Source: an uncultured Alteromonadaceae bacterium
Lineage (GTDB): Bacteria > Pseudomonadota > Gammaproteobacteria > Enterobacterales > Alteromonadaceae
Direction of reading: 5' to 3'
NCBI GenBank assembly: GCA_947501935.1
Contig: CANMXU010000006.1
Coordinates: forward strand, 1-64,000
Length of the DNA stretch: 64,000 bases
Shown: positions 26,774 through 35,275 of the stretch, one piece after another
Numbering within the stretch: position 1 is the stretch's first letter
Layout of the letters: each line of letters begins with the position of its first letter
The notes under the pieces: model-generated
Databases searched by the model: none
What the model was told of the DNA's origin: nothing
What the model saw: only the letters and a program-made list of their open reading frames with translations
Program-made: the position numbers and the translations under genes

Positions 26774-28771
26774 TTAAGTTGCTAACTGTTGCTCTCTTAA
26801 CTTAGCAACTTCATCACGGGTTGCAGCTGCTTGTTCAAACTCTAAGTTTTGCGCGTGCTGATACATTTTCTCTTCAAGTTCTTTAACCTTCTTATCAATT
26901 TCTGCAGTAGACAATAATTGGTACTCTGCTGTTTTTTCAGCAACTAATGACAAGTCGGCTTTAGAAGAGCGCGTGCCTACGTCCATCACGTCGGTAATTT
27001 TGCGGATAACGCCTTTAGGTTTAATGCCGTTATCTAAGTTAAATTGGTGCTGCTTAGCACGACGACGTTCGGTTTCATCAATGGCTTTTTTCATTGAACC
27101 AGTAATGCGTGCAGCATATAAAATAGCACGACCGTTAATATTACGAGCTGCGCGGCCAATGGTTTGAATAAGTGAGCGCTCCGAGCGGAGAAAGCCTTCT
27201 TTATCAGCGTCTAAAATTGCCACTAAAGACACTTCTGGCATATCTAAACCTTCACGCAATAAGTTAATGCCAATAAGTACATCAAACTTACCCAAACGGA
27301 AATCGCGAATAATTTCGACACGTTCAACGGTATCAACATCGGAATGTAAATAGCGGGCTTTGATATTGTGATCATGCAAATAATCGGTTAAATCTTCCGC
27401 CATGCGTTTGGTTAAGGTGGTCGCTAAAACCCGTTCATCAATAGCAACACGCTTATTAATTTCTGATAATAAATCATCTACTTGCGTTTCAACCGGACGC
27501 ACTTCAATTTGCGGGTCTAGTAAGCCAGTAGGACGTACCACTTGCTCAGCAATATCATCACCCGATTTTTCAATCTCATAATTACTTGGTGTCGCTGATA
27601 CATAAATCGTTTGTGGTGATAAGGCTTCAAACTCATCAAACTTCATCGGTCTGTTATCAAGCGCTGAAGGTAAGCGAAAACCATATTGAACTAAGTTTTC
27701 TTTACGTGATCGGTCACCTTTGTACATCGCGCCTATTTGCGGCACAGTAACATGAGACTCATCAATAATTAACAAACCATCATCAGGTAAATAATCAAAT
27801 AAGGTCGGTGGCGCTTCACCTTCACCGCGACCAGAAAGGTAGCGAGAGTAGTTTTCAATGCCTGAGCAATAACCAAGCTCGGTCATCATTTCAATATCAA
27901 ATTGGGTACGTTGCATTACCCTTTGCTCTTCCACTAACTTATTCAGACTTTTAAGTTGCGCAGAGCGATCTTTTAATTCAATTTTAATTTTTTCAACAGC
28001 AGCCAATATTTTTTCACGTGGCGTGGCGTAGTGAGTTTTAGGATAAACCGTCACACGCGCTAAGGTTTGCTCTACTTGGCCGGTAAGTGGGTCAAATTCA
28101 CTTAAACGCTCGAGTTCTTCGTCAAATAACTCAACACGCAGGGCTAAACGGTCAGACTCTGCTGGGAAAATATCAATAACATCACCACGCACGCGATAAG
28201 TAGCGCGCTGAAACGCAACATCGTTACGAGTATATTGCAGCTCAGCCAAGCGCCTTAAGATGTCACGTTGATTAATAATGTCACCAACGCGTAGGTGTAA
28301 CATCATTTTTAAGTAAGAATCAGGATCCCCTAAACCATAAATTGCCGAAACCGAGGCTATAATAATAACGTCGCGTCGTTCTAATAATGCTTTAGTTGCA
28401 GATAGACGCATTTGTTCAATGTGTTCATTGACTGAAGCATCTTTTTCAATAAAGGTATCAGTAGTTGGCACATAAGCTTCTGGCTGATAATAATCATAAT
28501 AAGAAACAAAATATTCAACCGCGTTATTAGGGAAAAATTCTTTCATTTCACCATATAACTGCGCAGCTAAAGTTTTATTGGGCGCGAGCATCATGGTTGG
28601 ACGATTTAGTTTTTCAATCACGTTGGCAATAGTAAAGGTTTTACCTGAGCCAGTTACCCCTAACAAAGTTTGATGCGCTAAACCATCTTCAATACCACCA
28701 AGTAATGACGCAATAGCGGTTGGTTGGTCGCCACTTGGAATGTAATTTGAAACTAAAGTTAAATTTTTCAT
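26774..28771 (-). CDS. uvrB: excinuclease ABC subunit B
   Basis: 665 residues. It is the damage-verifying helicase subunit of nucleotide excision repair. Walker A is [14 protein letters not shown] (about residues 39–52), and the beta-hairpin region is [21 protein letters not shown]. Helicase motifs are [11 protein letters not shown] and QTIGRAARN. The C-terminal UVR domain ([33 protein letters not shown]) binds UvrC. Its ATG overlaps the stop of the MATE gene as ATGA, so it is probably translated from that mRNA, an unusual partner. Confidence 0.97.
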   Translation of the reverse strand: MKNLTLVSNYIPSGDQPTAIASLLGGIEDGLAHQTLLGVTGSGKTFTIANVIEKLNRPTMMLAPNKTLAAQLYGEMKEFFPNNAVEYFVSYYDYYQPEAYVPTTDTFIEKDASVNEHIEQMRLSATKALLERRDVIIIASVSAIYGLGDPDSYLKMMLHLRVGDIINQRDILRRLAELQYTRNDVAFQRATYRVRGDVIDIFPAESDRLALRVELFDEELERLSEFDPLTGQVEQTLARVTVYPKTHYATPREKILAAVEKIKIELKDRSAQLKSLNKLVEEQRVMQRTQFDIEMMTELGYCSGIENYSRYLSGRGEGEAPPTLFDYLPDDGLLIIDESHVTVPQIGAMYKGDRSRKENLVQYGFRLPSALDNRPMKFDEFEALSPQTIYVSATPSNYEIEKSGDDIAEQVVRPTGLLDPQIEVRPVETQVDDLLSEINKRVAIDERVLATTLTKRMAEDLTDYLHDHNIKARYLHSDVDTVERVEIIRDFRLGKFDVLIGINLLREGLDMPEVSLVAILDADKEGFLRSERSLIQTIGRAARNINGRAILYAARITGSMKKAIDETERRRAKQHQFNLDNGIKPKGVIRKITDVMDVGTRSSKADLSLVAEKTAEYQLLSTAEIDKKVKELEEKMYQHAQNLEFEQAAATRDEVAKLREQQLAT

Positions 28772-30141
28772 GATGAAGCCGCCTCAGCAGTTAAGCCATT
28801 TTCATGAAACTGCTTGGTAAATAATCGATAAGAAATAACCGCCATCACTAAATTGCCAAGTAGAGCGCCGATAAAGAAACCTTCAATACCCGCTAAATAA
28901 CTACCTAAATACGCTAGCGGCACATAACAAACGAACAAACGAATAATACTTAACATCAAGGCAACCATAGGTTTATGTAAAGCATTAAAGGAAGAGTTAG
29001 TTAAAATAACCACCCCTTGTAAGCCATAACCTAAAGGGAGAATCCAAATAAATAACTTTATAATTTCGATAACAGCAGCTTCATTAGAAAATACACGGGC
29101 AATATAAGCAGCGGTTAATACTAATACGGCATAAATAAGCACTTGCCAAAGCATAACGAACTTAATCGATATTTTATAAGCATCTTCAACGCGACACATT
29201 TTTCCGGCACCAAAGTTTTGGCTAATAAAAGGAGGTAGGGTCATTGAAAGCGCTAATACCACTAAACAAGCAATTGACTCAATACGACTACCAACACCAA
29301 AAGCAGCAACGGCTTCTTCACCATATTGTGCAACAATTGCGGTTAGTATTGCCGCGGCAATTGGCGTTAACATATTAGCCCCTGCCGCAGGTAAGCCAAT
29401 TTTTAAAATTTCTCGGCAAGATAAAACAAACTGTTTAAGGCTTGGAATAATGACATGAATTAACTGCTGTTTATTCAAAATAGAAAGTACCAGTGCGGTA
29501 CCAAATATCCATGAAATAAGTGTAGCAATTGCGGCTCCTTGCATACCCATCGCAGGTATTGGCCCAATACCAAAAATAAAGACCGGATCTAATACCGCAT
29601 TTACCAAACCAGCACTGCCCATTATTATACTTGGGGTTTTAGTATCGCCAGACGCACGTAATACCGCATTACCTATCATTGGCCCAATTAACGTTACACT
29701 GCCTAAAAACCAAATATCCATATATTCATGAATTAGTGGTAATAAAGAAGGCTTGGCTCCAAGTAATAAAAATATTTCGTCACTGAAATAAAAACCTAGC
29801 AAAGAAAGTAAACCAACAATAACAGCTGTTAGATATAGCGCTGCCGTTGCCGAGTTTTTAGCTGAGCTGTCATCTCCCCTACCGAGCGCACGTGCAGTAA
29901 CCGCTGATGTTCCTATACCTAAACCTATGGTTAAGCTGATCACAGTAAAAGTTATTGGAAAGGTAAAACTTATTGCAGCAAGTGGTTGAGTGCCTAATAA
30001 ACTAACAAAAAAGGTATCAACTAAATTAAAAGTCATTAATAAAATCATGCCGTAGATCATCGGGATGGTCATATCACGTATAGTTGTTGCTACCGGGCTT
30101 TTTAGTAAGTCGACTTTATTTCTACTTTTTTTATGAGTCAT
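28768..30141 (-). CDS. MATE family efflux transporter
   Basis: 457 residues with about 12 membrane segments in two halves. The N-terminal part ([42 protein letters not shown]) and the [36 protein letters not shown] segment are typical of NorM/DinF-type MATE exporters. These use Na+ or H+ gradients to expel cationic compounds. It precedes uvrB with a 4-bp overlap. A LexA-like sequence lies about 120 bp upstream, so the pair may be damage-inducible, which recalls E. coli dinF. The substrate is unknown. Confidence 0.9.
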   Translation of the reverse strand: MTHKKSRNKVDLLKSPVATTIRDMTIPMIYGMILLMTFNLVDTFFVSLLGTQPLAAISFTFPITFTVISLTIGLGIGTSAVTARALGRGDDSSAKNSATAALYLTAVIVGLLSLLGFYFSDEIFLLLGAKPSLLPLIHEYMDIWFLGSVTLIGPMIGNAVLRASGDTKTPSIIMGSAGLVNAVLDPVFIFGIGPIPAMGMQGAAIATLISWIFGTALVLSILNKQQLIHVIIPSLKQFVLSCREILKIGLPAAGANMLTPIAAAILTAIVAQYGEEAVAAFGVGSRIESIACLVVLALSMTLPPFISQNFGAGKMCRVEDAYKISIKFVMLWQVLIYAVLVLTAAYIARVFSNEAAVIEIIKLFIWILPLGYGLQGVVILTNSSFNALHKPMVALMLSIIRLFVCYVPLAYLGSYLAGIEGFFIGALLGNLVMAVISYRLFTKQFHENGLTAEAASS

Positions 30142-30262
30142 TAAATTATTAATTGGCTAAATTAGGCTAATCGTCCATTGTAAAAGATACTAGTGAGACC
30201 TGCTATGTAAAAATTAACTTTCATAGCAATATTGTAATTAAATGAGCTTAACGAGAGTTTAT

Positions 30263-30278
30263 CTGTATAAAACAACAA
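30263..30278. promoter_or_regulatory. possible LexA box upstream of the MATE–uvrB operon
   Basis: CTGT-ATAAAACA-ACAA matches seven of eight core positions of CTGT-N8-ACAG. It is about 120 bp before the MATE start codon. uvrB is a classic SOS gene, which makes the site plausible, but the match is imperfect. Confidence 0.35.
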
Positions 30279-30432
30279 ATGGTCATTTATTAACCTAAAC
30301 ATACTCATTAGCCATCATAAACACCCAACAAACTGATATATATAGCTTTATTAAAAACACAAAAATGTAGTAACTTTACGACACGCGAGTAAATACGTTT
30401 TAGTCATAATTCCTTACACGACAATTCACAGT

Positions 30433-30457
30433 GTTATCCACAGGTATAGTGGATAAC
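30433..30457. promoter_or_regulatory. perfect palindrome formed by two DnaA-box-like sequences
   Basis: GTTATCCAC, spacer AGGTATA, GTGGATAAC: a 9-bp perfect inverted repeat. The left arm contains the strict DnaA box TTATCCACA, and the right arm is TTATCCACT on the other strand. It lies in the roughly 500-bp gap between the MATE start and the tRNA-Asn promoter, which otherwise shows no gene. DnaA binding is inferred. Confidence 0.5.
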
Positions 30458-30580
30458 TTAAATTTAATGAAAGCCTTTTTGCCCTTGTCGATATTTACAG
30501 CCTTTTCTGATGAGAAATCGGCCGCGTTGATGTTAAAATAAACAAACGAACAATTATTTAATTATTTTATAAATTTTGTG

Positions 30581-30609
30581 TTGACAGTATCCCTACTGCC
30601 CTTTAATAT
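30581..30609 (+). promoter_or_regulatory. sigma-70 promoter of the tRNA-Asn cluster
   Basis: TTGACA, a 17-bp spacer, TAATAT, then the GC-rich discriminator CCGCCCCG. It begins about 60 bp before the first tRNA-Asn, in the form expected of a stringently controlled stable-RNA promoter. Confidence 0.85.
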
Positions 30610-30642
30610 TCCGCCCCGTTAGCCACTTGGTTGGCAAGCAAT

Positions 30643-30718
30643 TCCTCAATAGCTCAGTTGGTAGAGCAACGGACTGTTAATCCGTTTGTCCCTGGTTCAA
30701 GTCCAGGTTGAGGAGCCA
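30643..30718 (+). tRNA. tRNA-Asn (GTT), copy 1
   Basis: A 76-nt cloverleaf with encoded CCA. The acceptor TCCTCAA pairs with TTGAGGA, the anticodon stem ACGGA/TCCGT carries the loop CTGTTAA (anticodon GTT), and the T stem is CCTGG/CCAGG. It is identical to the next two copies. Confidence 0.97.
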
Positions 30719-30814
30719 TATTTAAGTAATGGTTATTAGTTCTTCTTTTAGAGAAAAAACAATAACGGTTACCGGCGCAAGCCAAAATGATGTAAGTCAT
30801 TTAAAAGAGATAAT

Positions 30815-30890
30815 TCCTCAATAGCTCAGTTGGTAGAGCAACGGACTGTTAATCCGTTTGTCCCTGGTTCAAGTCCAGGTTGAGGAGCCA
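30815..30890 (+). tRNA. tRNA-Asn (GTT), copy 2
   Basis: Identical to copy 1. The spacers after copies 1 and 2 share a conserved stretch (GGCGCAAGCCA followed by an AATGATG/AAGTCATT hairpin), so the unit of duplication is tRNA plus spacer. Confidence 0.97.
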
Positions 30891-30979
30891 CATTTAGTAA
30901 TTGTTATTACTTGATAAGAAAAGTAAATTACACTTACAGGCGCAAGCCATAATGATGAAAGTCATTAAAACAAGACAAT

Positions 30980-31055
30980 TCCTCAATAGCTCAGTTGGTA
31001 GAGCAACGGACTGTTAATCCGTTTGTCCCTGGTTCAAGTCCAGGTTGAGGAGCCA
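30980..31055 (+). tRNA. tRNA-Asn (GTT), copy 3
   Basis: Identical to copies 1 and 2, and the last intact copy. A strong terminator follows 4 nt after CCA. Confidence 0.97.
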
Positions 31056-31059
31056 CATT

Positions 31060-31089
31060 AAAGGGCTACGATTTATCGTAGCCCTTTTT
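31060..31089 (+). terminator. terminator of the intact tRNA-Asn unit
   Basis: AAAGGGCTACGA, loop TTTA, TCGTAGCCCTTT, T-rich tail. The same hairpin recurs intact after decayed copies 2 and 4 and as a damaged form after copies 1, 3 and 5. Confidence 0.9.
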
Positions 31090-31113
31090 CTTTGTCTGGA
31101 ATAAAAAGTTCAT

Positions 31114-31199
31114 TTCCCAATAGTACAATGGTAGAGCAACGAACTGTGCTCTTATAAAATACAGCGTTTGTCCCTGGTTCAAGTCCAGGTTAATAATCA
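31114..31199 (+). pseudogene. decayed tRNA-Asn copy 1
   Basis: The acceptor 5' strand is TTCCCAA and the 3' end TTAATAATCA no longer pairs well. The D arm is AGTACAATGGTAGAGC. The anticodon arm is replaced by CTGTGCTCTTATAAAATACAG, and the T arm CCTGGTTCAAGTCCAGG is intact. It has no GTT anticodon loop. Confidence 0.85.
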
Positions 31200-31253
31200 C
31201 AATAAAATGACGAGCGAAAGTAGCCTTTTTTCTTTGTCTGGAATAAAGTTCAC

Positions 31254-31339
31254 TTCCCAATAGTACAATGGTAGAGCAACGAACTGTGCTCTTATAAAAA
31301 CAGCGTTTGTCCCTGATACAAATTCAGGTTGAGGAGCCA
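31254..31339 (+). pseudogene. decayed tRNA-Asn copy 2
   Basis: It has the same replaced anticodon arm. The 3' end GAGGAGCCA is intact. The T stem is changed to CCTGA/TCAGG, a paired (compensatory) change, with loop TACAAAT. An intact terminator hairpin follows at 31344–31373. Confidence 0.85.
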
Positions 31340-31395
31340 CATTAAAGGGCTACGATTTATCGTAGCCCTTTTTCTTTGTCTGGAATAAAGTTCAT

Positions 31396-31480
31396 TTCCC
31401 AATAGTACAATGGTAGAGCAACGGACTGTGCTCTTATAAAAACAGCGTTTGTCCCTGATACAAGTTCAGATTGATAACCA
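31396..31480 (+). pseudogene. decayed tRNA-Asn copy 3
   Basis: It has the replaced anticodon arm, although the preceding ACGGACTG is still like the intact gene. The T stem is CCTGA/TCAG, and the 3' end TTGATAACCA is degenerate. The following terminator is damaged. Confidence 0.85.
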
Positions 31481-31534
31481 CAATTAAATGACGAGTGATG
31501 GTAGCCCTTTTTCTTTGTCTGGAATAAAGTTCAT

Positions 31535-31621
31535 TTCCCAATAAAGCAATGGTATAGCAACGAACTGTGCTCTTATAAAATACAGCGTTTGTCCCTGGTT
31601 CAAGTCCAGGTTGAGGAGCCA
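31535..31621 (+). pseudogene. decayed tRNA-Asn copy 4
   Basis: It has the replaced anticodon arm. The D arm is altered (AAAGCAATGGTATAGC), the T arm CCTGGTTCAAGTCCAGG is intact and GAGGAGCCA is intact. A near-perfect terminator follows at 31626–31655. Confidence 0.85.
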
Positions 31622-31677
31622 CATTAAAGGGCTACGATTTATTGTAGCCCTTTTTCTTTGTCTGGAATAATGTTCAT

Positions 31678-31762
31678 TTCCCAATAAAGCAATGGTAGAG
31701 CAACGAACTGTGCTCTTATAAAAACAGCGTTTGTCCCTGATACAAATTCAGGTTAATAACCA
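31678..31762 (+). pseudogene. decayed tRNA-Asn copy 5
   Basis: It has the replaced anticodon arm. The T stem is CCTGA/TCAGG with loop TACAAAT. The 3' end TTAATAACCA is degenerate and the terminator is damaged. Confidence 0.85.
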
Positions 31763-31807
31763 CAATTAAATGACGAGTGATGGTAGCCCTTTTTCTTTGT
31801 CTAAAAT

Positions 31808-31856
31808 AAAAGCAATGGTAGAGCAACGAACTGTGCTCTTATAAAAACAACTTTTG
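31808..31856 (+). pseudogene. truncated tRNA-Asn-like fragment (copy 6)
   Basis: Only the D arm (AGCAATGGTAGAGC) and the start of the replaced anticodon arm remain. The sequence then diverges, marking the end of the array. Confidence 0.75.
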
Positions 31857-31860
31857 CTCA

Positions 31861-32251
31861 TCACCTTAATCCAACTATCGCCTTAACCCAATTTAAGAAC
31901 CATGTAAAAACTACAAATAACCATCCCCTTTTTTGGAATTTGCAATAAAGTTCTCACTCACTAAGAAATTGACCGTTACATTTTCGAATTAGTTTAAAAA
32001 GAGCTGATTTATAAGCAACGAAATACTAAAAAAAATTAACGCTGTGTAATAAGGTTTGTGAGTCACATAAAAGCTATTAGCAATTCAAGCCTTTAGCTTT
32101 ATGTTAAATAAAATGATTTGAATCTTATAATCTTAAATAATGTCTTTAAATGGAGACTATTTAGCTAACAGGCTTCAAATAAGCGCTATAAAGTAATATT
32201 TATTAACAACAATGCAAGATACTGCTTTAAATTCTTACAAATACTAGTATA
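31861..32251. other. AT-rich intergenic region after the tRNA-like array
   Basis: About 390 bp of AT-rich sequence with no ORF, RNA gene or repeat that I could recognise. It ends at an FNR-type site and a likely promoter (TTGATT, 16 bp, TAATAT) for the gene at 32328. Confidence 0.5.
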
Positions 32252-32265
32252 TTGATTCACATCAT
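32252..32265. promoter_or_regulatory. FNR-type box upstream of the DUF3083-like gene
   Basis: TTGAT-TCAC-ATCAT matches the FNR consensus TTGAT-N4-ATCAA at nine of ten positions. It is about 65 bp before the start codon, overlapping the likely -35 element, which would favour repression if FNR binds. Confidence 0.5.
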
Positions 32266-32327
32266 TTTTAAAATAATATATTTTAATAATATAGTTTTCG
32301 TAGTTTATTAAATATCAGGAAAAATAA

Positions 32328-33440
32328 ATGGCAATTTCACGTAGCAGAAATACTCAACACAAAGTATACATTCCTTCATCAGCACGAGAAAATCAGTACA
32401 TTTTAGCTAAATTTAAAGTAACCGATGAATTAATTGCTAAAGTTGCAGGAAAAATAGATGAATCGTCAGCAGCTCCATACCAAGACTTTTATCAAAACCT
32501 ATCTAAATTGTTTTTCCAAGTATGTAATGAACACGGTTTAGAAAGTTGTAAATTTGTTGGTAACGATAAGTTCTCTCGTGTGCGCTATTCGCCAGAGCGT
32601 TTAACAGCACAAACTAAAGAACAAATTTTATTTTTATATAACCCTAAATATCACACTAGCCAAAGTGCATATTTTAGAGTTGATCAACGTGCGAAAAAAA
32701 TCACCTTGGTATTTTTAACTAACCAAGACGATATACGTGCTGAAGCGCCTATTTTCCATAAAAAAGTTAAAGACGCTATTGCCCAGTTTTCAGAGCAAGT
32801 AGGTTTTGGCGCAGATGAAATTCGTGTTTGTGATCATCAGCACTTAACCTATGACTTGTTTGCGAAAGACAAAGGTGTAACGGGTACTCAAACTCATAAA
32901 CTACGCTCTATTCCTGTTCGCTACTCGGCTTCTGATGTTACGGTTGACGAAAACGCTGATGCCTTAACTTATGTAACGGTAGACTTTCCAATTAACAAAC
33001 GAATTAAATCGCTTGTTGAAATTGATGAAAGCTCAAATGAACCTTACAGCGCGCTTTATAACTTAATTGCTGATTCATTTATGAATGCAGCGAAGCGCCA
33101 CAATGTAACTACCGGTGCTGTTATTGCTAATGGCTTAGTGCCTTTTGTTAGAACCAGTGACGATGAAATTGCAGTGGTTAACGGCGAATTACAAAAACTA
33201 GGTTATAACCCAGCTCATACTGGTGGTGGTTTTACCTGTAAATGGTCATCAGACAAGCTTGTTGATAACGCGCAACTAATTTTTGCCGCTTCAAACCAAC
33301 ATCAAACAACGCATGGTTTTGGTAAATTCTTAAACCAAGTTGAACAAGCCCTGCGCACTATGACTGAAAACCTTGAATTTATTAATGATAAAGAAGAGCT
33401 TAAAGTGCGCTTCCATCAACATGTAGGTTTTAATTTATAA
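32328..33440 (+). CDS. DUF3083-like protein, function unknown
   Basis: 370 residues, soluble, with no signal or membrane segment. The opening (AISRSRNTQHKVYIPSSARENQYILAKF) and overall composition match a protein family I associate with DUF3083, seen in Shewanella, Colwellia and relatives; this is from memory. The two halves look alike in outline: KVTDELIAKVAGKIDESSAAPYQDFYQNL versus PINKRIKSLVEIDESSNEPYSALYNL, so it may be an internal duplication. Shine-Dalgarno CAGGAAAA precedes the ATG. It is monocistronic, with its own terminator and a possible FNR site. Confidence 0.75.
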   Translation: MAISRSRNTQHKVYIPSSARENQYILAKFKVTDELIAKVAGKIDESSAAPYQDFYQNLSKLFFQVCNEHGLESCKFVGNDKFSRVRYSPERLTAQTKEQILFLYNPKYHTSQSAYFRVDQRAKKITLVFLTNQDDIRAEAPIFHKKVKDAIAQFSEQVGFGADEIRVCDHQHLTYDLFAKDKGVTGTQTHKLRSIPVRYSASDVTVDENADALTYVTVDFPINKRIKSLVEIDESSNEPYSALYNLIADSFMNAAKRHNVTTGAVIANGLVPFVRTSDDEIAVVNGELQKLGYNPAHTGGGFTCKWSSDKLVDNAQLIFAASNQHQTTHGFGKFLNQVEQALRTMTENLEFINDKEELKVRFHQHVGFNL

Positions 33441-33465
33441 AATTAGTTTTGTAACTAGTTTAAGA

Positions 33466-33496
33466 GGCGTTCCAACTTAGGTTGAGCGCCTTTTTT
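33466..33496 (+). terminator. rho-independent terminator after the DUF3083-like gene
   Basis: GGCGTT, bulged C, CAAC, loop TTAG, GTTG, AGCGCC, then six T. Confidence 0.8.
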
Positions 33497-33522
33497 ATTA
33501 CCTAAAAATAAAAGGATTTAGA

Positions 33523-34575
33523 ATGAAACTACTGACGGTATTGTTCACTTTAACAGTATTTATTTTCCCAAGCTTAGCGTCAACCAAGTTATCTAAACAA
33601 ATAGACACCATCAACAGTCCGATTTCAATTGACAGAGTTGCTCCTAAGTATCCTATAAATGCAGCAAGAGCTGGAACTGAAGGTTGGACGAGAGCTAGCT
33701 TTGTAATTGATACCGATGGCTCAGTTAAGGATATAGTTATAATGGACTATGAAGGCTCTCGTGATTTCAAAAAAGAGTCTATAAGAGCTTTGAGAAAGTG
33801 GAAATACCAACCAGCAAAAGAAAATGGAGAAGCGGTTCAAAGTTGTAATAATACTGTGCAACTTGATTTTAGAATGGGTAAAGGTAGTAGCGGAACAATT
33901 AGTAAAAAATTTAAAAATAAATACGTATTAGCCAAAGAGTATTTAAATGATAAAAATTTACCTATGGCGAAACAAACTATTAAAGAAATTGAAAGTTTTA
34001 AAAGTATTAATATTAGTGAAAGATCCTTCCTCGCCATTATCAAAGCTGACTATGCCAAACAAAACAACCAACCAAAGCTACAACTTAATTATATCAATAG
34101 AATTAACCTTGATGCTCTAAGTGATAAAACAAAATTATATTGGCTCAATCAAAAACTAATATTAGAAGCTAATCAATTTAAGCTTGCTAAAGCGATTGAA
34201 ACTTATAATAAAATAATAAAGTTAGATGTAGCAAAACCTTATTTAAGTGCCTTACAAAATACGTATACGCAAATCAAGGCACTAATAGCTGATAATGAAT
34301 TAATCCTTATCAACGCTAAAGTTAGCAAACATGGCAGTTGGTTACATAAGTTAGCAAGAAATGATTTTTCTATCTCTAATATTCAAGGTAACCTGCACAA
34401 ACTTGAAGTACGTTGCGCCAACAAACGTCATATTTTCACCGTTGAGACAGACAATACTTGGAAAATTCCAAAAAGCTGGCGTGGCTGTAGTGTTGTCGCT
34501 TATAGTGACAACGAAGCCACCTTTGATTTAATAGAGCACCCTTTTGAAAAAATCACCACTGCTGCAATCAATTAA
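33523..34575 (+). CDS. secreted protein with an N-terminal TonB C-terminal-type domain
   Basis: 350 residues. A signal peptide (MKLLTVLFTLTVFIFPSLAS) is followed directly by a TonB_C domain at about 30–118: RVAPKYPINAARAGTEGWTRASFVIDTDGSV, then RALRKWKYQPAKENG. The usual inner-membrane anchor and Pro-rich spacer of TonB are absent. The remaining ~230 residues are helical, TPR-like at first, and end in a small beta-rich part with two Cys. Such stand-alone domains occur in periplasmic proteins that do not energise receptors. The function is unknown. Shine-Dalgarno AAAGGA precedes the ATG, and the gene may be co-transcribed with lysE. Confidence 0.8.
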   Translation: MKLLTVLFTLTVFIFPSLASTKLSKQIDTINSPISIDRVAPKYPINAARAGTEGWTRASFVIDTDGSVKDIVIMDYEGSRDFKKESIRALRKWKYQPAKENGEAVQSCNNTVQLDFRMGKGSSGTISKKFKNKYVLAKEYLNDKNLPMAKQTIKEIESFKSINISERSFLAIIKADYAKQNNQPKLQLNYINRINLDALSDKTKLYWLNQKLILEANQFKLAKAIETYNKIIKLDVAKPYLSALQNTYTQIKALIADNELILINAKVSKHGSWLHKLARNDFSISNIQGNLHKLEVRCANKRHIFTVETDNTWKIPKSWRGCSVVAYSDNEATFDLIEHPFEKITTAAIN

Positions 34576-34602
34576 CCACTTAGCTCCAAGAGCCAGCAAA
34601 GT

Positions 34603-35226
34603 ATGGTAGACCTTACTTTGCTGTTGCTTTTTATCCCTACCTTTTTCATCGCAAGCATAACCCCTGGCATGTGTATGACCTTAGCGATGACGCTTGGCAT
34701 GACCATAGGTGTAAAACGAACCCTATGGATGATGTTAGGCGAGTTAATTGGCGTTGCTGCAGTTGCTATTGCGGCTGTTATTGGTGTTGCTGCGCTGATG
34801 TTAGAATGGCCGATATTATTTCAAGCACTAAAATTTGTTGGCGGCGGATATTTATTTTACATTGGGGTAAGTATGTGGCGCTCAAAAGGTAAAATGGCGT
34901 TAAATCATCAACAAAAAACCACAGAGAAAATAAGCAATAAAAACCTTTTTAATCAAGGTTTCATTACCGCAATTGCTAACCCTAAAGGTTGGGCATTTAT
35001 GGTATCGCTGCTACCGCCTTTTATCAGTGCCAACTACCCTTTCGTACCGCAGTTATTGAGTTTAATCACTATTATTGTCGTCACTGAATTTAGCTGTTTA
35101 ATGCTTTATGCAACCGGCGGTAAAACCATTGGTAAAAAACTAGTAGAAAAAAACAACGTGAAATTACTCAATAAATTATCAGGCACCTTAATGATTATTA
35201 TTGCGCTGTGGCTAATTAGCAGTTAG
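34603..35226 (+). CDS. LysE/RhtB family amino-acid exporter
   Basis: 207 residues with about six membrane segments. The N-terminal FIPTFFIASITPGMCMTLAMTLGMTIGVKRTLWMMLGE contains the family TPGP-like turn (here TPGM), and the centre has GFITAIANPKGWAFMVSLLPPFI, the other LysE signature. Members export amino acids such as homoserine, threonine or lysine. The gene starts 27 bp after the preceding stop and is probably in the same transcript. Substrate not determinable. Confidence 0.9.
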   Translation: MVDLTLLLLFIPTFFIASITPGMCMTLAMTLGMTIGVKRTLWMMLGELIGVAAVAIAAVIGVAALMLEWPILFQALKFVGGGYLFYIGVSMWRSKGKMALNHQQKTTEKISNKNLFNQGFITAIANPKGWAFMVSLLPPFISANYPFVPQLLSLITIIVVTEFSCLMLYATGGKTIGKKLVEKNNVKLLNKLSGTLMIIIALWLISS

Positions 35227-35275
35227 CCCTATAAGTTCTTTAATCAACGAGAGCTAAAAATTACCCTACAAGTGT

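Larger units (their letters stand above)
31090..31860 (+). repeat. tandem array of decayed tRNA-Asn-like units with a 282-bp two-copy period
   Basis: Five full-length and one truncated tRNA-Asn-like units follow the intact genes, separated by a recurring spacer with CTTTGTCTGGAATAAAGTTCA. Unit starts are 31114, 31254, 31396, 31535 and 31678. Odd copies (1, 3, 5) are 282 bp apart and share a degenerate 3' end (TAATAA- or GATAA-type) with a broken terminator. Even copies (2, 4) are 281 bp apart and share an intact GAGGAGCCA end with the perfect terminator. The amplified unit is therefore a pair of copies. Short minus-strand frames here are by-products of the repeat. Confidence 0.9.

Noticed and set aside
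31066..31684. Short minus-strand frames encoding similar peptides (YSRQRK… and NLDQGQTL-type)
   Set aside because: They are antisense to the repeated tRNA-like units; the likeness comes from the DNA repeat, and no ribosome sites precede them.
30643..31860. CRISPR array (regular repeats and spacers)
   Set aside because: Repeats are whole tRNA-like units with terminators, the spacers are themselves conserved, and no cas genes are present.
34671..34892. Cys/Trp-rich 73-codon frame inside the LysE gene
   Set aside because: Out-of-frame shadow of the membrane-protein codons of LysE.
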